A DNA stretch of 64,000 bases from Selaginella moellendorffii. Lineage: Eukaryota; Streptophyta; Lycopodiopsida; Selaginellales; Selaginellaceae. The DNA lies in NCBI RefSeq assembly GCF_000143415.4, contig NW_003314267.1, positions 2,686,363-2,750,362 on the forward strand, given 5' to 3'. Made by a program: the position numbers and the translations under genes. The notes beneath the pieces were generated by a model. The model saw only the letters and a list, made by a program, of their open reading frames with translations, had not been told where the DNA came from and searched no databases. Positions within the stretch are counted from its first letter, which is position 1. Each line of letters opens with the position of its first letter. This document shows positions 59,346-64,000 of this stretch, one piece after another.

Positions 59346-59504
59346 TGGCTTGTCGCCAAAGCCCCCAAGAACCCTAAAACCGGATGACCTGGAAGTGCCG
59401 ACGTGGAACTGGTGACGTGGCGGACCATCGCAATCCAGTGAAAGCTTTTATACATGGCTCCCTCGCTCTTTAAACCCTAAACCCGCAGCGAAGGGGGCGT
59501 TGCG
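59346..59504. promoter_or_regulatory. 159-bp bidirectional promoter between DNA-PKcs and KAS I
   Basis: The start codons of the two divergent genes are 159 bp apart. Two telo-box-like motifs are present: AACCCTAAAAC near 59371 and AAACCCTAA at 59473-59481. Such boxes are common in promoters of plant growth and housekeeping genes. No clear TATA box. Confidence 0.5.
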
Positions 59505-61959
59505 ATGAGCACTCCTCTCACCGTCTCCGCGCCGCTGTGTAGCTGGCTGCTCGCGGCATGCTACACAAGAACAATGGCGGGGATCTCTGGAATGGAGCAG
59601 CAGCCGGGCGCCAATGCAGGCTTGACAGGCAGGGTGAGCAGTAGCAGGAGATCCGGAAGGCGGAGCGCCAGATCTCGCAGCGCCGCCATGCTGCACCAGC
59701 GGATTGTGGCAGCGGCGGGGACCATGGGGAGCAGCATGGTCGCGTGCCTCTCTTTCGAGGCTTGCCCTCACTATCGCAATGCCAAGTGGTCATCGTTCTT
59801 GTGGGAGGAAGAAGCGCGGATTCTTGGCTCCCCTCAGCGAAAGAGGGCAAGCAAGACGAGATGCGCCGCTGCGATCACAGGTAGAATTGGTGTTCTTCGA
59901 TTCCTTCTAGCTCTTCTTTTGCTGGGGCATGCAGCGCTTGCATGCGGATGCATGCATAGGAATCTTCTCTTTTTTTCGTGTTTTTTTTTCTTAGCCGGAT
60001 TCTTCTCTGTTTTCTAGATCGGCTCGTGGCTCCCGAAAAGGATGCGGGCGAGGAGAGTAGGAGCAGCACCTCCGTTCGAGACAGAAGGGTTGTGATCACA
60101 GGAATGGGTCTTGTTTCCTCTCTTGGTAATGATCCAGATACCTTCTACGACAACCTGCTTGAAGGAAACAGCGGGATCTCGGAGATCCAAAACTTCGACT
60201 GCCAGGAGTTTCCCACGGTAGGCAGACACTTCCGGAGACTTTGTCAATTAAGAGTTTCTTCGTTTTCTTTCTTTGCAGCGGATTGCTGGAGAGATCAAGG
60301 ACTTCTCCGCTGATGGCTGGGTTGCTCCAAAGTTTTCGAGACGCATGGACAAGTTCATGCTTTACCTCCTTACCGCTGGCAAAAAAGCGGTGGCCAATGC
60401 TGGAATCGCTGGCGATGGCTCAGTGGAGCTTGACAAGAGCAAGTGTGGAGTTCTCATGGGGTCCGCCATGGGAGGCATGCAGGTACATCCCTCACATATT
60501 CCTGCCTTTGGATGCATTTGTTTGTTTGGAGTTGATGGATATCCGAAAATTCCAGGTCTTTAACGATGCCATCGAAGCTTTGAGGGTCTCGTACCGCAAG
60601 ATGAACCCGTTTTGTGTCCCATTTGCTACGACTAACATGGGGTCAGCAATGCTGGCCATGGATCTGGTAACTTTGACGTTGCGTCGTTGACTAATGTGGC
60701 TTTTGAAAACCGCACAGGGATGGATGGGTCCAAACTATGCAATCTCGACGGCGTGTGCTACCAGCAATTCGTGTATATTAAGTGCTGCAAACCACATCAT
60801 TCGAGGGGAAGCGGTAAGCACCTCTGGCGTTGAAGTTTGTCGCTCGTCTGCTTATGTTTTCTTTACTCAGGACGTCATGGTCTCCGGCGGGTCGGATGCG
60901 GCGATCATTCCAATTGGTATTACGTGCGCTGAATTGTGCTGATGTCTTGACACCTTTCTCAGGTCTTGGAGGATTTGTCGCTTGCAGAGCACTGTCACAG
61001 CGAAATGACGATCCCAGTAAAGCGTCACGTCCCTGGGATCGGGTAACTTTCTCTCTCTGTCTCGTGTAGGACACTTATCTGAGTTTCATTGTCCAGGATC
61101 GGGATGGCTTTGTTCTTGGAGAAGGTGCAGGCGCCCTTGTTCTGGAGGAACTGGAGCATGCAAAGGTTGGTGACAATGCAAAGCCTCTTTCCAGAACATG
61201 ATTGGAGTTTTCCCAGAGACGAGGAGCAGAAATCTATGCTGAATTTCTCGGCGGAAGCCTTACATGTGATGCGTATCATGTGACTGCAGCTCATCCGGAA
61301 GGTAAATTCAAAGGTTCGTGGAAAGAAAAGAGTGACATTTTTCTTCCTGTCTTTAGGCACTGGAATGCTTCTTTGCATTGAAAAGGCGCTGGACCAATCC
61401 GGCGTGAGACGGGACGATGTCAACTATGTTAATGCTCATGCCGCGTCGACAAGGTCTGGAGATGTTCAAGAGTACAAAGCCATAATGCAGTCCCTTGGCG
61501 ACAACACTGAGGTATTTATTTGAAGGACTCATCTGGACGTGTCATGAGATCTTGCGGTTGCAGTTGAGAGTCAATTCAACGAAATCGATGATGGGTCACC
61601 TTTTAGGAGCTGCAGGAGCGGTAGATGCCATAGCCACTATCCAGGTACTCTTTTCAAAAGCAGTGTGTTGCGTATTCCTTCTGACACGCAACCGCAATGC
61701 AGGCTATCAAAACAGGTTGGCTGCATCCCACCATAAACATCGAGAATCCGGAGAAAGATGTGGTGCGTTTTCGTCCGTCATTTGCTTTCCATGTTTTGTT
61801 TGGCCTGAAAGAATTTCGCTGCAGAATATGGACTACATTGTGGGAAGCCAAAAGCAACGATTTGATGTGAAAGTTGCGCTCTCGAACTCTTTCGGATTTG
61901 GGGGACATAACTCGTCAATTTTGTTTGCCCCGTATCAGGATGAAAGGTCTGATAACTAG
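59505..61959 (+). CDS. KAS1: Plastid 3-oxoacyl-ACP synthase I
   Basis: 565 residues in thirteen exons: 59505-59880, 60018-60217, 60279-60482, 60556-60666, 60718-60813, 60871-60916, 60963-61042, 61097-61165, 61217-61301, 61357-61511, 61564-61644, 61703-61762, 61825-61959. It condenses malonyl-ACP with acyl-ACP in plastid fatty acid synthesis, mainly C4 to C16. The Ser/Arg-rich leader of about 130 residues looks like a transit peptide. The thiolase fold starts at [15 protein letters not shown]. Catalytic residues are Cys310 in STACATS, His450 in NAHAAST (usually NAHATST), Lys481 in STKSMMGH and His486. The C-terminus [13 protein letters not shown] is standard. [20 protein letters not shown] and [12 protein letters not shown] favour KAS I over KAS II. 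Confidence 0.93.
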
Positions 61960-62042
61960 GTAGAACGTGAGCTGTACCTTTTTTTCCTGCTTAAAACTTG
62001 TTGCTACCCCCTCGGCACAAGGCCATCCTTTTCTCTTGTTTT

Positions 62043-62835
62043 TCAGTCTACTGTCCACCATGGCTTTGTGAGTTCGATGCCATTGTCTACCAGAAACGAA
62101 TGGCAGATGTCCAGTGATGCTCGGCACATATTTTTCGTCTCGCCAAAGGTCCCCTGGAAGCGCAACATTCCCCTCAAACTGGGTATGACTTGATCTTCAT
62201 TGCCAGATTCTAACGGCTTGTCATCCGGTTCTTTCGTAGGCAAGCCAACAAAAATCTCAGATGTAGTCTGTAGTGTTTGATGCCAGCACTCGTCATTTAG
62301 AGGTCCCAGAGTTGCGACCACCAAGGTCACTAGTTGTTCCAGGCGGCCCTCGGACAGTCCCAAAGTCCTCAAGTCGACGACAACCAGGTTATCCCCACCA
62401 ATGCTGTCCTGCGACAAAACAACCGGGGGAGTGGCAATGGCGACGACACGAGTGTTACCCGATGGATGAAAATGTAAGGCCACTGGAGCGCTTGGCAGTA
62501 CTTGTAGTAAGTGTCGGCCAGGGGCTGCTTGCGAGCTCCAGCCGAGCGCACCAGGTGAGCATTTCTCTTTGCAATCTCGAATGCCTTCGAAAACATTCAG
62601 TAGTTTGTTTCGGCCCCAGGAGGAGACCCGATAGAAGACTCACTTTTCTTTCGGAAGCCGTAAGGATGTGGTGGACTGCTCGCCGACCAAGCTTGTTCCT
62701 CGTCAACACGATGCGAACTTCATCCGCCAGGCTCCTCGCTGATCTGACTCACAATGCGTTGAGTCACTCCCGTCTGGACTCAAACCTCACGACTCACCTG
62801 GTGCTGTCCAAGCATCGAGCGAGGAAGGCCGCCAT
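62043..62835 (-). CDS. Unrecognised small protein, about 206 residues
   Basis: Four exons by splice signals: 62835-62798, 62734-62644, 62584-62459 and 62408-62043, with consistent phases. Start MAAFLARCLDSTR; a basic helical part (VLTRNKLGRRAVHHIL, AFEIAKRNAHLVRSAG, YYKYCQALQWPYIFIHR) is followed by a more hydrophobic DNLVVVDLRTLGLSEG and LVTLVVATLGPL. No signal peptide or membrane span is evident, and I do not recognise the family. It is convergent with KAS1, with 83 bp between stop codons. The last exon could contain a further intron. Support rests on four in-phase junctions. Confidence 0.5.
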
Positions 62836-63240
62836 GGCCACTTACGTATTTTTCTTTTCTAGTCTATCTATATTCTCGTGGACAGTCTTTGAAAACGTTT
62901 TTGGTTTATAAGCTCTGTTTATCAAAAAGAAGACTAGCTCCTGTTCAAGGTCGCAGATGTAGCTCGTCTTTAATGCAAGAAATCCAAGCTTAGAGGGCCA
63001 CCACCCTCGAAAATCATCCCTTTAGACATGGCCACTTAATACTCGTGGACAGTCTTTGGCGCATGGAAAACATTCTTGGTTGGCTCTATCGAAAAGGTGT
63101 TCCATGCATGGGCCGTGAAGGATAAGAGACGTGGCTCAAGACTTGGAAACCTCTATTTCTCTGATGTGAAGGTTGAGTTGTAGCTCGTCCTCGATGCAAG
63201 AAATTCAAAGCTTAGAACACCACCACCCGCGAAAATCATC
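62833..63240. repeat. Imperfect tandem duplication of about 190-210 bp
   Basis: Copy 1 at about 62833-63020 and copy 2 at about 63028-63240. Both contain CATGGCCACTTA, CTCGTGGACAGTCTTT, GTAGCTCGTC and CGAAAATCATCC in the same order. The first copy includes the start codon of the minus-strand gene above. Confidence 0.7.
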
Positions 63241-63833
63241 CGCCAACCAACCAGTGCAGTGCAGTAGGCCTGCGTTGAACGATCAGTAGCGATTGAATTA
63301 TGAGGCGACTCGACTTAGTCGCATTGCAAAGCCATCTACACACGGAGCACGCAATATTCCCGCTTTTTCTTGGATGGGCGACCATGCGTTAACTCCCCAG
63401 TCTATCACTGGCGAAGAACATCTGTTGTGTCTCGTCTTTCTTCCGAATATAAATTATATGCGTGTCGCCATGAGCTGTGCCCCGAGTCTTTTATCTCCAT
63501 TGTTTAGTCTAGTGCCTGCCGCTCACATCTCGACAACGCGACGAGCACTAGTAACAAAAAGCTCCTTTTGTTGTCTCTCGCGTTACCACGTATCCAACAG
63601 GAAGAAAGAGATTTGTTCCATCGCCGCCCCTCTTGCTGGTGTTTATGTTCCTGTGAGTGGAAGAAGCATTCTCTCGCTGCAACCGTCCAAAGGATTTGGA
63701 TTGGATTGACTGCACCACGTCCGCCACTTCGTTTCATTGCGCCCGGTCCTCCCCTCGACTAGACCGTCTGTTGCTCCATTTAACTGTACTCACTTGTTCG
63801 TTTTCCTCGAAGAATCCCAGCGGTATCGCTGAA
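63241..63833. other. Intergenic region, no recognised gene
   Basis: Open frames here (for example 63293-63709) lack any recognisable feature. It probably holds promoter sequence for the gene at the right edge. Confidence 0.45.
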
Positions 63834-63840
63834 TATAAAA
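63834..63840 (+). promoter_or_regulatory. TATA box of right-edge gene
   Basis: TATAAAA, 74 bp before the ATG at 63914, followed by a CT-rich leader (CTCTCTCTC near 63885). Confidence 0.65.
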
Positions 63841-63913
63841 GAGGTCCCCCCACTTCCAGTTCTCCCAAGACTCAGTGTCAACTCTCTCTCTCGGACTCTG
63901 TCGGCTTAACGAA

Positions 63914-64000
63914 ATGGCTTGCGCTTCCATCTGCTCCCAGCAAGTATCGGCCAAGCTTAGCCGAGACTCGCTCAATTCTCCTGCTTGCAGCAGCTCCGCG
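63914..64000 (+). CDS. Start of a probably plastid-targeted protein (cut by right edge)
   Basis: Frame opens MACASICSQQVSAKL and stays rich in Ser, Ala and Cys with few acidic residues for 29 codons, typical of a chloroplast transit peptide (MA start). A TATA box and pyrimidine-rich leader precede it. The mature protein lies outside the window, so no function can be given. Confidence 0.55.
   Translation, partial: MACASICSQQVSAKLSRDSLNSPACSSSA

Noticed and set aside
1-64000. CRISPR arrays, operons, riboswitches or other prokaryotic systems
   Set aside because: The window is eukaryotic nuclear DNA with spliceosomal introns; no spaced direct-repeat array was seen.

Overview
The window reads as a nuclear segment of a land plant, most likely a lycophyte such as Selaginella (an inference). 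It carries an MLO protein, a plastid KAS I enzyme with a transit-peptide-like leader, TM9SF, Mpv17-type and ABCB proteins. Almost all introns are only about 45-55 nt with clean GT-AG ends, which fits the compact genes of Selaginella. The window also holds an apparently full-length DNA-PKcs gene, a kinase that Arabidopsis lacks.

Layout. (1) 1-7401: four minus-strand genes, namely an ABCB transporter cut by the left edge, an intronless protein kinase, an MLO gene and a Pcc1-like KEOPS subunit gene. (2) 7922-29686: one nested block of LTR retrotransposons. The outermost Ty3/gypsy element (A) has 112-113 bp LTRs and a CCTGT target-site duplication. Inside its integrase/chromodomain region lies a composite of two chromovirus copies (B and C) of one family, bounded by GATTC. 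These contain a TRIM element, 3' ends of a LINE-like element, and about 3.4 kb holding an intron-rich gene with an FCP1/NIF-type phosphatase domain. (3) 29692-32184: low-complexity and unassigned sequence. (4) 32185-36285: an inverted copy of the MLO-kinase-ABCB segment (kinase intact, MLO and ABCB broken), followed by a decayed, same-orientation copy of the MLO 5' end plus Pcc1. (5) 36306-44960: five intact minus-strand housekeeping genes: HAD hydrolase, ubiquitin-specific protease, Mpv17/PMP22 protein, eIF6 and TM9SF. (6) 46073-59345: the DNA-PKcs gene, minus strand. (7) 59505-64000: KAS I on the plus strand, divergent from DNA-PKcs across 159 bp; an unrecognised minus-strand gene; and the start of another plus-strand gene at the right edge.

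Most notable observations: two short spliceosomal introns shared by both integrase genes of the B/C family, whose removal restores the standard integrase reading; a 22-bp palindrome family that recurs inside the mini-introns, an exon and the 3' flank of the gene embedded in element C; the lycophyte-type DNA-PKcs gene; and a rearranged duplication on either side of the retrotransposon block. The single-copy genes are housekeeping genes (translation, deubiquitination, secretory membrane traffic, plastid fatty acid synthesis, DNA repair) with no evident shared pathway. Exon boundaries were read by eye from splice signals and reading frame; no search was run.
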